DNA of 64,000 nt, from assembly GCA_017513125.1 (NCBI GenBank), contig JAFWDI010000031.1, forward strand, positions 1-64,000, given 5' to 3'. This DNA comes from Lachnospiraceae bacterium. GTDB taxonomy: Bacteria; Bacillota; Clostridia; Lachnospirales; Lachnospiraceae. Below, piece after piece: positions 52,765-61,485 of this stretch (position 1 is its first letter; each line of letters opens with the position of its first letter). Position numbers and translations under genes: made by a program. The notes beneath the pieces are model-generated. The model saw only the letters and a list, made by a program, of their open reading frames with translations, did not search any database and was not told the DNA's origin.

Positions 52765-52829
52765 CCCGGCATATACATTTCCTATGCATTATTTATAGGC
52801 GGCCGTTGCATTTGGACGGCATTTTGACA

Positions 52830-52858
52830 TTGACAGAAAAAGTCTGAAAAATGATAAT
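52830..52858 (+). promoter_or_regulatory. Strong sigma-A promoter of sepF
   Basis: A perfect TTGACA (52830-52835) and GATAAT (52853-52858) have a 17-bp spacer. A second TTGACA (52824-52829) directly abuts the first. The promoter lies in the 155-bp AT-rich gap 52765-52919. Confidence 0.88.
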
Positions 52859-52919
52859 TATTTCAGATAAGATTTCGTGAAACCGACGTCGTTATGACGA
52901 AGTAAGGAAGGACATATTT

Positions 52920-53456
52920 ATGGCTAAGTTTATCGATAAGATCCTAGACTCCATGAAGCTTACGGATGATGCGGATTATCCCGAGGACGATTACATGTTC
53001 GAGCCGGAGCCGGAAGACGACTATGACGCTCCCGCGGACCGTATGGACGACATCCCGGTGGCGGCGCCGGTTCCGCCTGCGGAGAGTGAGGCTCCGTCGA
53101 ACTTCTCGCGCAGAAAGCAGCGTACTTCGAACCCTGTCGTTCCGATGAGATCCGGCAGAGGTAACATGGAAGTGTGCATGATCAAGCCCGTTTCCGTGGA
53201 CGATGCGCGCGACATCTGCGATACGATCCTGAGCGGAAGAGCGGTCGTGATAAACCTTGAGGGCATTCATGTCGAGACTGCGCAGCGCATCATCGATTTT
53301 ACTTCCGGCGCGTGCTATTCGCTCGGCGGAAACCTTCAGAAGATCTCGAATTACATCTTCATCGTGACCCCGAAGGCGATCGAGCTGTCCGGTGATTTCC
53401 AGGACATCCCCGAGGAAGACAATATGTCTCTGAACCCTTTCGGGAATGATTTTTAA
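52920..53456 (+). CDS. sepF: Cell division protein SepF
   Basis: SepF binds the membrane and FtsZ and aligns the division ring. The 178-aa protein has an N-terminal amphipathic start (MAKFIDKILDSMKLTDD), an acidic, Pro-rich linker (about residues 20-75) and the SepF core (VCMIKPVSVDDARDICDTIL; RAVVINLEGI; RIIDFTSGACYSLGG). It has its own strong promoter. The yggS-type PLP gene and divIVA often beside sepF are absent, and aroB follows after 9 bp. Confidence 0.95.
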   Translation: MAKFIDKILDSMKLTDDADYPEDDYMFEPEPEDDYDAPADRMDDIPVAAPVPPAESEAPSNFSRRKQRTSNPVVPMRSGRGNMEVCMIKPVSVDDARDICDTILSGRAVVINLEGIHVETAQRIIDFTSGACYSLGGNLQKISNYIFIVTPKAIELSGDFQDIPEEDNMSLNPFGNDF

Positions 53457-53465
53457 GGGCTATCT

Positions 53466-54563
53466 ATGATACATAAGAGTGTAAAGATTCAGGGGGCGGT
53501 TTCTGCCCCCTATTCTATTGAGATCCGCCGGGACTTGTCGGAACTTTCCGCCATGCTTTCCGGCCTCGCGCTTCCCGCGAAACGCGCCTGCGTCGTGACA
53601 GAGAGCCGCGTCGGGCCGCTTTACGCGGAGGATGTGCGCTGTGCCGCGGAGGCAGCGGGGTTCGAGACATCGGTCTTTACTTTTGAGGCCGGAGAAGAAC
53701 ACAAGGATCTCGATCAGATCAGAGCGCTTTATAAACACCTGATCGAAAAGTCGTTTGACCGGCGGGACTTGCTGATCGCGCTCGGCGGAGGCGTCTGCGG
53801 AGACATGTGCGGGTTCGCCGCGGCGACATATCTGCGCGGGATCGATTTCATCCAGGTTCCCACGACGCTTCTTTCCATGGTCGATTCGAGCGTGGGCGGA
53901 AAGACCGGCGTCGATCTGGACGGCTATAAAAACATGGTGGGCGCGTTTCATCAGCCGCGGCTCGTATACATGGGCGTCGAAACGCTGAATACGCTGCCGG
54001 CAGAGCAGTTTGCTTCGGGAATGGCCGAGGTGATCAAGCATGGGCTGATCCGAAACGCGGACTATCTGGACATGCTCGAACGCGATGCGGATGCTGTCCG
54101 TGCGCTGTCGCCGGAGACGCTCGCGGATCTCATCGAAGAGAGTGTCCGCATTAAGGCGGAGATCGTCGAGCATGATCCGACCGAGCGGAACGAGCGCCGG
54201 CTCCTGAATTTCGGACATACGGTCGGCCACGCAGTGGAGAAGGCTTCCGGCCTTTCATTCACACACGGCCAGTGCGTCGCGCTTGGAAGCATCGCAGCGG
54301 GCAGGATCAGCGTCTCGAGGGGAACATTGACCGAGGCGGACCTCTCGCGCATGAAACGGATCTTCGCTTCCTACGGTCTGCGGACCGAAATCCCGTCGAT
54401 CGACCGGAACGCCGTGACAGAAGCGATGATGCATGATAAAAAGAAGCAGGGGGACGCCGTCGCGTTCGTTCTCCTGGACGGACCGGGCAGATCGTACGTC
54501 TGCGGGGACGTCACGAAAGAACAGATCGGCGAAGGACTGGAAGAGATCATATGCAGGAAGTGA
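53466..54563 (+). CDS. aroB: 3-dehydroquinate synthase
   Basis: AroB closes the ring in the second step of the shikimate pathway, using NAD and a metal. Motifs include ALGGGVCGDMCGFAAATYLRG, PTTLLSMVDSSVGGKTGVD and the metal-binding histidines in NFGHTVGHAVE. The product is 365 aa. It is the only shikimate gene visible and sits between sepF and lspA, an unusual place. A short GC-rich hairpin (53491-53511) lies in its first codons. lspA overlaps its end by 13 bases. Confidence 0.96.
   Translation: MIHKSVKIQGAVSAPYSIEIRRDLSELSAMLSGLALPAKRACVVTESRVGPLYAEDVRCAAEAAGFETSVFTFEAGEEHKDLDQIRALYKHLIEKSFDRRDLLIALGGGVCGDMCGFAAATYLRGIDFIQVPTTLLSMVDSSVGGKTGVDLDGYKNMVGAFHQPRLVYMGVETLNTLPAEQFASGMAEVIKHGLIRNADYLDMLERDADAVRALSPETLADLIEESVRIKAEIVEHDPTERNERRLLNFGHTVGHAVEKASGLSFTHGQCVALGSIAAGRISVSRGTLTEADLSRMKRIFASYGLRTEIPSIDRNAVTEAMMHDKKKQGDAVAFVLLDGPGRSYVCGDVTKEQIGEGLEEIICRK
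53491..53511 (+). promoter_or_regulatory. GC-rich hairpin in the first codons of aroB
   Basis: AGGGGGC (53491-53497) and GCCCCCT (53505-53511) form a perfect 7-bp stem with a 7-base loop, starting 25 bases after the aroB start and followed by ATTCTATT. It could slow translation or stop part of the sepF transcripts; it may also be chance. Confidence 0.4.
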
Positions 54564-55075
54564 ACAGGACCCGTCACAGGGTCATTTATCTGATACTGGC
54601 GGTCTGCCTGATCGTGTTTGACCAGATCACGAAAAAGATCGTGCTGGCCAGACTCGTCGGGCAGCCTTATGTGCTGATCGAAGGCGTATTCGAATTCCGC
54701 TATCTGGAAAACCGCGGCGCCGCGTTCGGTATCCTGCAGAACAGCATTCCGTTTTTCCTGGTGATCGCGGTCGTGATCCTGATCGTCGTGCTGTGGTGTT
54801 TCCTGCGTCTGCCGGCCGGAAGGCATTACCTGCCGCTCAACATTGCCCTGCTGCTTCTGTTTTCCGGCGCGATCGGGAACATGATCGACCGGATCTTCCG
54901 CCGCTTCGTCGTCGATTTCATGTATTTCCGCCTGATCGATTTTCCGATCTTTAATGTCGCGGACTGCTATGTTACGATCGGCGCCGCTCTGGTCATCATC
55001 AGCGTGATCTTCGTGTATAAGGACGGAGATCTCGCCTGTCTGCGCCCCGGAAAAGGCAGAAAGGACGCCGCATGA
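54551..55075 (+). CDS. lspA: Lipoprotein signal peptidase
   Basis: LspA cleaves prolipoproteins after lipid attachment, such as the DUF3048 lipoprotein at 21012. The 174-aa protein has four hydrophobic helices and the two active-site aspartates in GNMIDRIF and FNVADCYVTIG, plus the conserved RYLENRGAAFGIL. The ATG at 54551 lies inside the end of aroB. Its stop overlaps the rluD start (ATGA). Confidence 0.96.
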   Translation: MQEVNRTRHRVIYLILAVCLIVFDQITKKIVLARLVGQPYVLIEGVFEFRYLENRGAAFGILQNSIPFFLVIAVVILIVVLWCFLRLPAGRHYLPLNIALLLLFSGAIGNMIDRIFRRFVVDFMYFRLIDFPIFNVADCYVTIGAALVIISVIFVYKDGDLACLRPGKGRKDAA

Positions 55076-55980
55076 CGATCCGGGTTCCATCCGAGGCTGC
55101 GGGAAGCCGCGTCGACGCTTTTCTGTCCGAAACGTCGGGGGATCTGTCGCGCTCGCGCATCCAGCAGCTGATCAAAGACGGGCTGGTTCTGGTGAACGGT
55201 GCCGAAGTCAAGGCGAACCGTCGGCTTGCGGCCGGTGACGAGATCAGCCTGGAGGTTCCGGAACCCGAACCGGTTCAGATCACACCGGAGGAGATTCCGC
55301 TGGACATCGTCTACGAGGACGATGATGTTCTGCTCGTAAATAAGCCGAAGGGGATGGTCGTTCATCCCGCCCACGGTCATCTGACCGGTACGCTGGTCCA
55401 CGCAGTCATGCATCACTGCGGGGACTCGCTGAGCGGCATCAACGGCGAACTGCGTCCCGGCATCGTCCACCGGATAGACCGGGATACCTCGGGACTTCTG
55501 ATCATATGCAAAAACGACCGCGCACATCTGGCGCTTTCCGAACAGCTGAAGGAACACAGCATCACGCGCGTGTACGAGGCGGTCGTCTGCGGCGTGGTGA
55601 AGGAAGACGAATTCACGGTCAATGCTCCGATCGGAAGAGACCGGAAAGACCGTAAAAAGATGGCGGTCGACCCGGACGGGAGACGGGCCGTCACGCACGT
55701 CGAGGTCATAAAACGTTTCAAAAAATACACCTATGTGCGCTGCAGGCTCGAGACCGGGCGGACCCATCAGATCCGCGTACATCTGGCGTCCAGACATTTT
55801 CCGATCCTCGGCGACGAGGTCTACGGGCCGAGAAAGGCGGTCACCGCCTTCGGCGGTCAGGTCCTGCACGCGCGGACATTCGGTTTTATCCATCCGTCCA
55901 CGGGCGAGTACATGGAGTTTTCTGCGCCCCTGCCCGAGAGCTTTCTGGAGGCGCTGGCCTGGGCCGAAAAACAAAACTGA
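55072..55980 (+). CDS. rluD: RluA/RluD family pseudouridine synthase
   Basis: The 302-aa protein has an N-terminal S4 domain (SRVDAFLSETSGDLSRSRIQ) and a RluA-type catalytic domain with the catalytic Asp in HRIDRDTSGLLI and the GRTHQIRVHL motif. It makes pseudouridines in 23S rRNA; assignment to the exact uridines made by E. coli RluD is an inference from the lspA neighbourhood, which is typical of the RluD-like gene in Firmicutes. It overlaps lspA by 4 bases. A promoter for the next gene begins at its stop. Confidence 0.93.
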   Translation: MTIRVPSEAAGSRVDAFLSETSGDLSRSRIQQLIKDGLVLVNGAEVKANRRLAAGDEISLEVPEPEPVQITPEEIPLDIVYEDDDVLLVNKPKGMVVHPAHGHLTGTLVHAVMHHCGDSLSGINGELRPGIVHRIDRDTSGLLIICKNDRAHLALSEQLKEHSITRVYEAVVCGVVKEDEFTVNAPIGRDRKDRKKMAVDPDGRRAVTHVEVIKRFKKYTYVRCRLETGRTHQIRVHLASRHFPILGDEVYGPRKAVTAFGGQVLHARTFGFIHPSTGEYMEFSAPLPESFLEALAWAEKQN

Positions 55981-56008
55981 TAACATCGAAGCATAATTAT
56001 GATATAAT
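55980..56008 (+). promoter_or_regulatory. Promoter of the cytidylate-kinase-like gene
   Basis: A perfect TATAAT (56003-56008) has ATAACA (55980-55985; 4 of 6) 17 bp upstream. A small GC dyad, CCGGC-GCGT-GCCGG, lies in the leader near 56026-56039. Confidence 0.65.
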
Positions 56009-56069
56009 ACAGTCAGGTATTTGATCCGGCGCGTGCCGGGAGCAGTGATATCGAAGGGGGTATGGGAAT

Positions 56070-56699
56070 ATGGCGGATAATTTTGTGATCACCATCGGCA
56101 GACAGTTCGGCAGCGGCGGCCGGGATATCGGACGCGCGGTCGCGGAGCGTCTCGGTGTGAAGTGCTACGATAAAGAGATCATCGAACTCGCGGCCATGGA
56201 GAATAACATTTCTCAGGATATCCTCGAGAAGCATGACGAGAAGCCCATGAGCGGCATCCTGAGCGGTATGGTCTCCGACATTTTTTCCTCGGGCTATTCG
56301 AAGTCCCGCTTCGTTGATGTTTCGCTCGAGCAGCAGGTCTTCCTGGCGCAGTTCGACACGATCAAGAACCTCGCCGAAAAGGAGTCCTGCGTGATCGTGG
56401 GCCGCTGCGGAAACTATGCGCTGCAGGACCACCCGAACGTTCTGAATGTTTTCGTATACGCCGACATGGATTTCCGTGTGAACCAGGTCGAGAACGTATA
56501 TAAGATCGAAGGCATTAAGAAGACCACCGATTTCATCATGAAGATGGATAAGAAGCGTTCCGCATATTATAACTATTACACGAACGAAGAGTGGGGCAGC
56601 GCCTCGAATTACGACCTCTGCCTGAACAGTTCGAAGTTCGGCGTGGACGGCTGCGTGGACATTATTCTGGATGTGGCCGCGCGCATTAAAAAAGACTGA
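56070..56699 (+). CDS. Cytidylate kinase-like family protein
   Basis: This 209-aa protein matches the cytidylate kinase-like family (PF13189): P-loop ITIGRQFGSGGRDIG, then VKCYDKEIIELAA and CVIVGRCGNYAL. It differs from true Cmk, and the physiological substrate of this family is not known. Its codons are biased towards AAG, GAG and ATC, which suggests good expression. It is a single-gene unit: its promoter is at 55980-56008 and a strong terminator at 56726-56756. Confidence 0.9.
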   Translation: MADNFVITIGRQFGSGGRDIGRAVAERLGVKCYDKEIIELAAMENNISQDILEKHDEKPMSGILSGMVSDIFSSGYSKSRFVDVSLEQQVFLAQFDTIKNLAEKESCVIVGRCGNYALQDHPNVLNVFVYADMDFRVNQVENVYKIEGIKKTTDFIMKMDKKRSAYYNYYTNEEWGSASNYDLCLNSSKFGVDGCVDIILDVAARIKKD

Positions 56700-56725
56700 C
56701 GGATCGTTTTATTATGCATCCTGAG

Positions 56726-56756
56726 GGCATCCCGTGGAAACGGGATGCCTTTTTTT
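56726..56756 (+). terminator. Strong rho-independent terminator
   Basis: GGCATCCCGT (56726-56735) and ACGGGATGCC (56740-56749) form a perfect 10-bp stem with a GGAA loop, followed by seven T. Confidence 0.95.
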
Positions 56757-56775
56757 GTGTAAAATGACGAGCCGC

Positions 56776-56866
56776 GGAAACGATTTTTATGCAGATAGTT
56801 TCTTGCGTCGACATATGTTTATATGATACATTTCTCATGGAAACCATTTTGTTATTTTTCGTTTCC
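56776..56866 (+). promoter_or_regulatory. Candidate TetR-type half-sites
   Basis: GGAAAC occurs at 56776-56781 (followed by GATTTTT) and at 56839-56844 (followed by CATTTT), and its inverse GTTTCC at 56861-56866. The last two form an inverted repeat with a 16-base spacer just before the TetR gene. A CATAT-GTTT-ATATG dyad (56812-56825) and a TATGAT -10 candidate (56822-56827) lie between them. Autoregulation by the TetR protein is inferred. Confidence 0.45.
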
Positions 56867-56886
56867 CCGAAGACAGGAGAGCGCTC

Positions 56887-57462
56887 ATGTCCGAAAACGT
56901 CAGAAAAGAGATTCTGGACGCCACCATCGGCCTTTTTAACCGGAAGGGTCTGAGATTCACGATGGATGATCTGGCGGCGGAACTGCACCGCAGCAAAAAG
57001 ACCATCTATGTCTTTTTCCCCGATAAAAAACATCTGCTCGACGAGATGGTCGACTACATCTTTGATTCGATCAAAGACAGCGAACGCCGCATCGCGGACG
57101 ATACGTCTCTCAGTACGGTCGAAAAGATCCGCCGCGTTCTCGGCGCGATGCCGGAGGAATACCGGTCGGTCGACCTTCGTCAGCTTTATGTTCTGAAAGA
57201 AAAGTACCCCGCGATCTACGCGCATGTGGAACGGCGGCTCGAGACGGACTGGGAGCCCACAGTCGCGCTGATGGAGCAGGGGATGAGAGAGGGCGTGATC
57301 CGTCCTGTCTCGATCCCGGTGTTCCGCACCATGATGCAGGCTACGCTCGAACAGTTTTTCCAGAGAGACATCCTGGTTAAAAACGGAATCACGTATCACG
57401 AAGCGCTCGCACAGGTCGTCGACATTCTGGTCGACGGCATAACCGTTCGTCCCGTGCGATGA
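56887..57462 (+). CDS. TetR/AcrR family transcriptional regulator
   Basis: The 191-aa protein has an N-terminal TetR helix-turn-helix (KEILDATIGLFNRKGLRFTMDDLAAELHRSKKTIYVFFPDKKHLLDEM) shown here in fragments: FTMDDLAAELHRSKKTIY is the recognition part. The rest is a helical ligand domain without a recognised specific family. ACAGGAGAG precedes the ATG. Its stop lies 11 bases before the GH2 gene, so it probably controls the glycoside genes downstream and its own promoter. Confidence 0.9.
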   Translation: MSENVRKEILDATIGLFNRKGLRFTMDDLAAELHRSKKTIYVFFPDKKHLLDEMVDYIFDSIKDSERRIADDTSLSTVEKIRRVLGAMPEEYRSVDLRQLYVLKEKYPAIYAHVERRLETDWEPTVALMEQGMREGVIRPVSIPVFRTMMQATLEQFFQRDILVKNGITYHEALAQVVDILVDGITVRPVR

Positions 57463-57473
57463 AAGGAGCCGAC

Positions 57474-59990
57474 ATGTCAAAGCGTATTTGGCTGAATAAC
57501 GGATGGGAGTTCACCGAACACTGCACTTACGCGTTTCTGGACGGAACCGAGGAGTGCGGATGCACGGTGCGTCTGCCGCATACCTGCAGGGAAGTGCCTT
57601 ACAACTGTTTTGACGAAGGCATATACCAGATGGACTGCGCCTACAGAAGAAGGCTCGACACCACCGGAATGGCATCCGGCTCCCGCGTGTTTTTCACGGT
57701 GGAGGCGGCGGGGCATCACGCCGAGGTGTATCTGAACGGGACGCTGATCGCGGAGCATAACTGCGGATACACCTCATTTACCGCGGAACTGACGAACGCG
57801 CTGGACCTCGGGAAAGAAAACGAAACCGCTGAAGCGTCCGGCAGTCATATCCTGGCGGTCCGGGTCGATTCCCGGGAGACCCTGAACATCCCTCCGTTCG
57901 GATATGTGATCGATTATATGACCTTCGGCGGGCTTTACCGGGAAGCATGGATCGATGTGACCGACAGCTGGCGGATCGCTGACGTCTGCGTGCGTACGGA
58001 ACCGCTCGTGCGCGTCAATACCGCCGACGGAAGTACTTTCACGGGAAACGTCAGCATTGAGACGTCGATCGACGGCCCCGGCTTCACTTCCAGGACCCCT
58101 CAGAGGCTCTCAGAGCCGTTTTTCGTGCGAAACCGTATATTTTCCCGCTCGGACGGGAAAAACGCTCAGATCGCGGATCAGTTCGTCGCCGCCGGACACA
58201 GCCCGGTGACCGGCACGCTCACCGCCGAAGGCGCGGAACTCTGGGATATCGAAAAGCCGGTCCTCTACACGGCGGTCACGGAACTGCTTCATGAGGGAAA
58301 GGTCATTGACCGCACCGAGACCGTATTCGGTTTCCGCGAGACCGAGTGGAAGACCGACGGTTTTTATTTGAACGGCCGAAGGGTCCAGCTGACCGGCCTG
58401 AACCGCCACCAGAGCTTTCCTTACGTCGGCTATGCCATGCCTGAGAGCATGCAGAGACGCGACGCGGACATTCTGAAGTACGAGCTCGGCTTGAACGCGG
58501 TCCGCACGTCGCATTACCCGCAGTCGCGTCATTTCATCGATCGCTGCGACGAGATCGGTCTGCTGGTGTTCACGGAGATCCCCGGCTGGCAGCATCTGGG
58601 TGAAGACGCCTGGAAGGAACAGGTCGTGGAAAACACACGCGAGATGGTGCTGCAGTATCGAAACCATCCTTCGATCATTCTCTGGGGCGTCCGTGTCAAT
58701 GAATCGCAGGACGACGACGCGCTCTATACCAGAACGAACGCGGCTGCTCACGAACTCGACCCGACCCGCGCGACCGGAGGCGTCCGTTACCTGAAAAAGA
58801 GCAGTCTGCTCGAGGACGTCTACACCTATAATGACTTCCTTCACAGCGGTTCGAACGCCGGATGCGAAAAGAAGAAGAATGTCACGCCCGACATGACGAA
58901 GCCGTACCTGATCAGCGAGTATAACGGTCATATGTATCCGACCGCGGCCTTCTTCAGCGAAGGCTCCGTGCAGGAACAGGCGATCCGTCACGCGAACGTG
59001 CTGGAAGCCGTACGTGCCGAGGGGGATATCGCGGGAGCGTTCGGCTGGTGTTTCGCCGACTACAATACGCACCGCGATTTCGGCAGCGGCGACAGGATCT
59101 GCTACCACGGCGTCTGCGACATGTTCCGAAATCCCAAACCCGCAGCGGCGGTCTATGCAGCTCAGAGCCCGGTGCGGATGGATGCCGCGACCGGAAAGCC
59201 CGATCCGGCTTCGGCCGTGCTCGAGGTGACTTCCGGGATGAACATCGGAGAGCGCCCGGCAGGTATTCCCGGAAAAATCTGGATCATTACCAATGCCGAC
59301 AGCGTTCGCATGTATAAAAACGGCGAGTTCATCCGGGAATACACGCATGCGGACAGTCCGTACCGCAGACTGTCAGGCGGGCCCATCCTGATCGACGATT
59401 ACGTCGGCGATCGGATGATCGGCGGCGAGGGATACACGAAAGAACAGAGCGACGCGGCGAAATACATTCTGAATCACGCAGCAGTGTACGGCATGGATAA
59501 GTTTCCGCCGAAGGTGATGGCGAAAGCCGCGAAGCTTATGCTGAAGTATCATATGGATTTTTCCGACGCATACCGTCTTTACGGAAAGTATATCGGAAAC
59601 TGGGGAGAGAGTTCGACCGCTTACCGCTTTGAGGCGGTCGTGGACGGTGAGGTCGTAAAAACGCTCGTGAAGGCGCCAGCTGACGTTCTGAGCATCCGTG
59701 CCGAAGCGGACCGCACGGATCTGGTCGAAGGCAGGACCTATGACGTGTGCGCCGTCCGCCTGACTGCGCAAGACGCGAACGGGAACGTGATGCCGTACTT
59801 CAACGGCACGGTAACACTGGAGACCGAAGGCCCGCTCGAGATCGTCGGTCCGAAGACCGCGGTGCTGCGCGGCGGCCGGGGCGGAACTTACCTGCGGACG
59901 ACCGGCGAGGCCGGTGAGGCGGTATTGACCGTAAAGAGCGATCAGACGGATGACAGCGTGATCCGGTTCCGGATCGCGAAGGAAGCATAA
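57474..59990 (+). CDS. Glycoside hydrolase family 2 protein
   Basis: This 838-aa enzyme has the GH2 layout: sugar-binding jelly roll (residues 1-150), immunoglobulin-like domain, TIM barrel (from GLNRHQSFPYVGYAMPE) with acid/base Glu410 (VNESQDD) and nucleophile Glu482 (ISEYNGH), then C-terminal domains including an Ig-like one (about 720-838). It has no signal peptide, so it acts in the cytoplasm. GH2 includes beta-galactosidases, glucuronidases and mannosidases; a neighbouring alpha-galactosidase and a sugar symporter point to a galactoside. I chose the ATG at 57474 behind AAAGGAG; an ATG at 57459 overlaps the TetR stop but has no ribosome binding site. Confidence 0.92.
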   Translation: MSKRIWLNNGWEFTEHCTYAFLDGTEECGCTVRLPHTCREVPYNCFDEGIYQMDCAYRRRLDTTGMASGSRVFFTVEAAGHHAEVYLNGTLIAEHNCGYTSFTAELTNALDLGKENETAEASGSHILAVRVDSRETLNIPPFGYVIDYMTFGGLYREAWIDVTDSWRIADVCVRTEPLVRVNTADGSTFTGNVSIETSIDGPGFTSRTPQRLSEPFFVRNRIFSRSDGKNAQIADQFVAAGHSPVTGTLTAEGAELWDIEKPVLYTAVTELLHEGKVIDRTETVFGFRETEWKTDGFYLNGRRVQLTGLNRHQSFPYVGYAMPESMQRRDADILKYELGLNAVRTSHYPQSRHFIDRCDEIGLLVFTEIPGWQHLGEDAWKEQVVENTREMVLQYRNHPSIILWGVRVNESQDDDALYTRTNAAAHELDPTRATGGVRYLKKSSLLEDVYTYNDFLHSGSNAGCEKKKNVTPDMTKPYLISEYNGHMYPTAAFFSEGSVQEQAIRHANVLEAVRAEGDIAGAFGWCFADYNTHRDFGSGDRICYHGVCDMFRNPKPAAAVYAAQSPVRMDAATGKPDPASAVLEVTSGMNIGERPAGIPGKIWIITNADSVRMYKNGEFIREYTHADSPYRRLSGGPILIDDYVGDRMIGGEGYTKEQSDAAKYILNHAAVYGMDKFPPKVMAKAAKLMLKYHMDFSDAYRLYGKYIGNWGESSTAYRFEAVVDGEVVKTLVKAPADVLSIRAEADRTDLVEGRTYDVCAVRLTAQDANGNVMPYFNGTVTLETEGPLEIVGPKTAVLRGGRGGTYLRTTGEAGEAVLTVKSDQTDDSVIRFRIAKEA

Positions 59991-60005
59991 AAGGAGCAGA
60001 AAGAC

Positions 60006-61472
60006 ATGACAGACAGATCCGGTATGATATTCGGAAACCCTATCAGCGAACGGGATCGCAGAAAAGCGGAACGCTCGAAACAAAAATTCATGAAGAGGTT
60101 CGGGGACGATTCGTCGGCGGATTATCCGGTCATTATCCGGCCGAATCCGGTGATCGGGCCGCTGCTGGGAGTCAGCGACATCCGTGTCGCAGAGGAAGGA
60201 CCTTCCGAGGAATTCGATCTCGAAAAGGGTCTGATCGTAGGAAACATCCGTATGGGCTTCGGACACTACCGCATCTCGATGGCGATGGCTTCCGCGGCGA
60301 ACGCGCTGGGATACAAGCCCTACTGGATGGACCTGAACTCGTTCCCGGAGACCTCATGCACGAAGGTCATCGGCGCACAGAACGACCTGTATTCGAAAGG
60401 CTCGCGCATCTCGCAGAAGAGCCGCCTGTTCAATAAGATCGTCTGGGAGCCCATGAACTACGAGGGCTTCCGGAAGCTGTCCTATAACGCGTCCGACCAG
60501 AAGAACGCGGAGATCATGGGTACGGTCTTTAAGAACATTCCGAAGGAGATCCCGCTCATCGGCACGCACGTCTGGCCCGCGCAGGCAGCGCTGCACGGCG
60601 GCATGAAGTACGTCGTGAACGCGATCCCGGACAATTGGCCCATGGCGCTGCACCTGGCCGAGGGAAGCGTCCACACGATCCAGACGAAGCAGAGCTACAT
60701 CGGTTACCGCACGCTGAACGGCATGCGCGGGAAGGAAGTTCTGAAGCCGATGCCCGCGGAGAGCCTGGTGTACACCGGTCATTATATCGACGACGAGCTT
60801 GTGAGGAACCTCGAGGCCGACTGCGAAGCGCGCCTCCGCAGAAAAGAAGAGAAGAAGCCCATGCGCTTCCTGCTCACGATCGGCGGCGCCGGCGCGCAGA
60901 AAGAGATCTTCGCCGCGATCATCCGCTACCTGCTTCCCGCGGTGAAGAAGGAGAAGGCAGCTCTCTACGTGAACGTCGGCGACTACCGGAACGTCTGGGA
61001 CGCGCTGGCCGCGGAGATCGAGGGTCTGAGCGACGTCGCGGAGGAGCATTTCAATGACTGGGCCGGGACCCTCTCGTTCACGGAGCGGGCACTGACCGAT
61101 GACGTGACCGGCGTCCACGCGTTCTGGCACGAGGACATCTTCGAGGCGGTCTACTGCACGAACCTGCTGATCCGCAGCTGCGACGTTCTGGTCACGAAGC
61201 CCTCGGAACTCGCGTTCTACCCGGTCCCGAAGCTCTTTATCAAGCGCATCGGCGGCCATGAGAAATGGGGCGCGATCCACAGCGCGGAGATCGGGGACGG
61301 CACGATCGAATGCGAGGACATCCCGCACACGCTGGCGATGATACGGATGTTCATGAAAGACGAAGTCCTGTTCGCGGAAATGTGCGCGAACATTCTGGAA
61401 AATAAAAAGACAGGCATCTATGACGGGGCGTATAAAGCGGTTCGGATCGCGATGGATCTGAAGAACAGATAA
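60006..61472 (+). CDS. GT-B-like protein of unknown function
   Basis: I do not recognise a characterised family. The 488-aa protein has a basic, hydrophilic start (residues 10-35), a glycine-rich loop RMGFGHYR (82-89) after a beta strand, like the donor half of MurG/MGDG-synthase-type GT-B folds, a second loop GGAGAQ (293-298) after LLT, and VTKPSEL near 396 that resembles the donor-binding C-terminal motif of those enzymes. No signal peptide or membrane helix is seen. Codon use is strongly biased (AAG, ATC, GAG), which suggests high expression. It lies between a GH2 hydrolase and a sugar transporter, with 15 and 13 bp gaps. A glycosyltransferase or phosphorylase-like role is inference. Confidence 0.7.
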   Translation: MTDRSGMIFGNPISERDRRKAERSKQKFMKRFGDDSSADYPVIIRPNPVIGPLLGVSDIRVAEEGPSEEFDLEKGLIVGNIRMGFGHYRISMAMASAANALGYKPYWMDLNSFPETSCTKVIGAQNDLYSKGSRISQKSRLFNKIVWEPMNYEGFRKLSYNASDQKNAEIMGTVFKNIPKEIPLIGTHVWPAQAALHGGMKYVVNAIPDNWPMALHLAEGSVHTIQTKQSYIGYRTLNGMRGKEVLKPMPAESLVYTGHYIDDELVRNLEADCEARLRRKEEKKPMRFLLTIGGAGAQKEIFAAIIRYLLPAVKKEKAALYVNVGDYRNVWDALAAEIEGLSDVAEEHFNDWAGTLSFTERALTDDVTGVHAFWHEDIFEAVYCTNLLIRSCDVLVTKPSELAFYPVPKLFIKRIGGHEKWGAIHSAEIGDGTIECEDIPHTLAMIRMFMKDEVLFAEMCANILENKKTGIYDGAYKAVRIAMDLKNR

Positions 61473-61485
61473 GAGGAGAACGACT

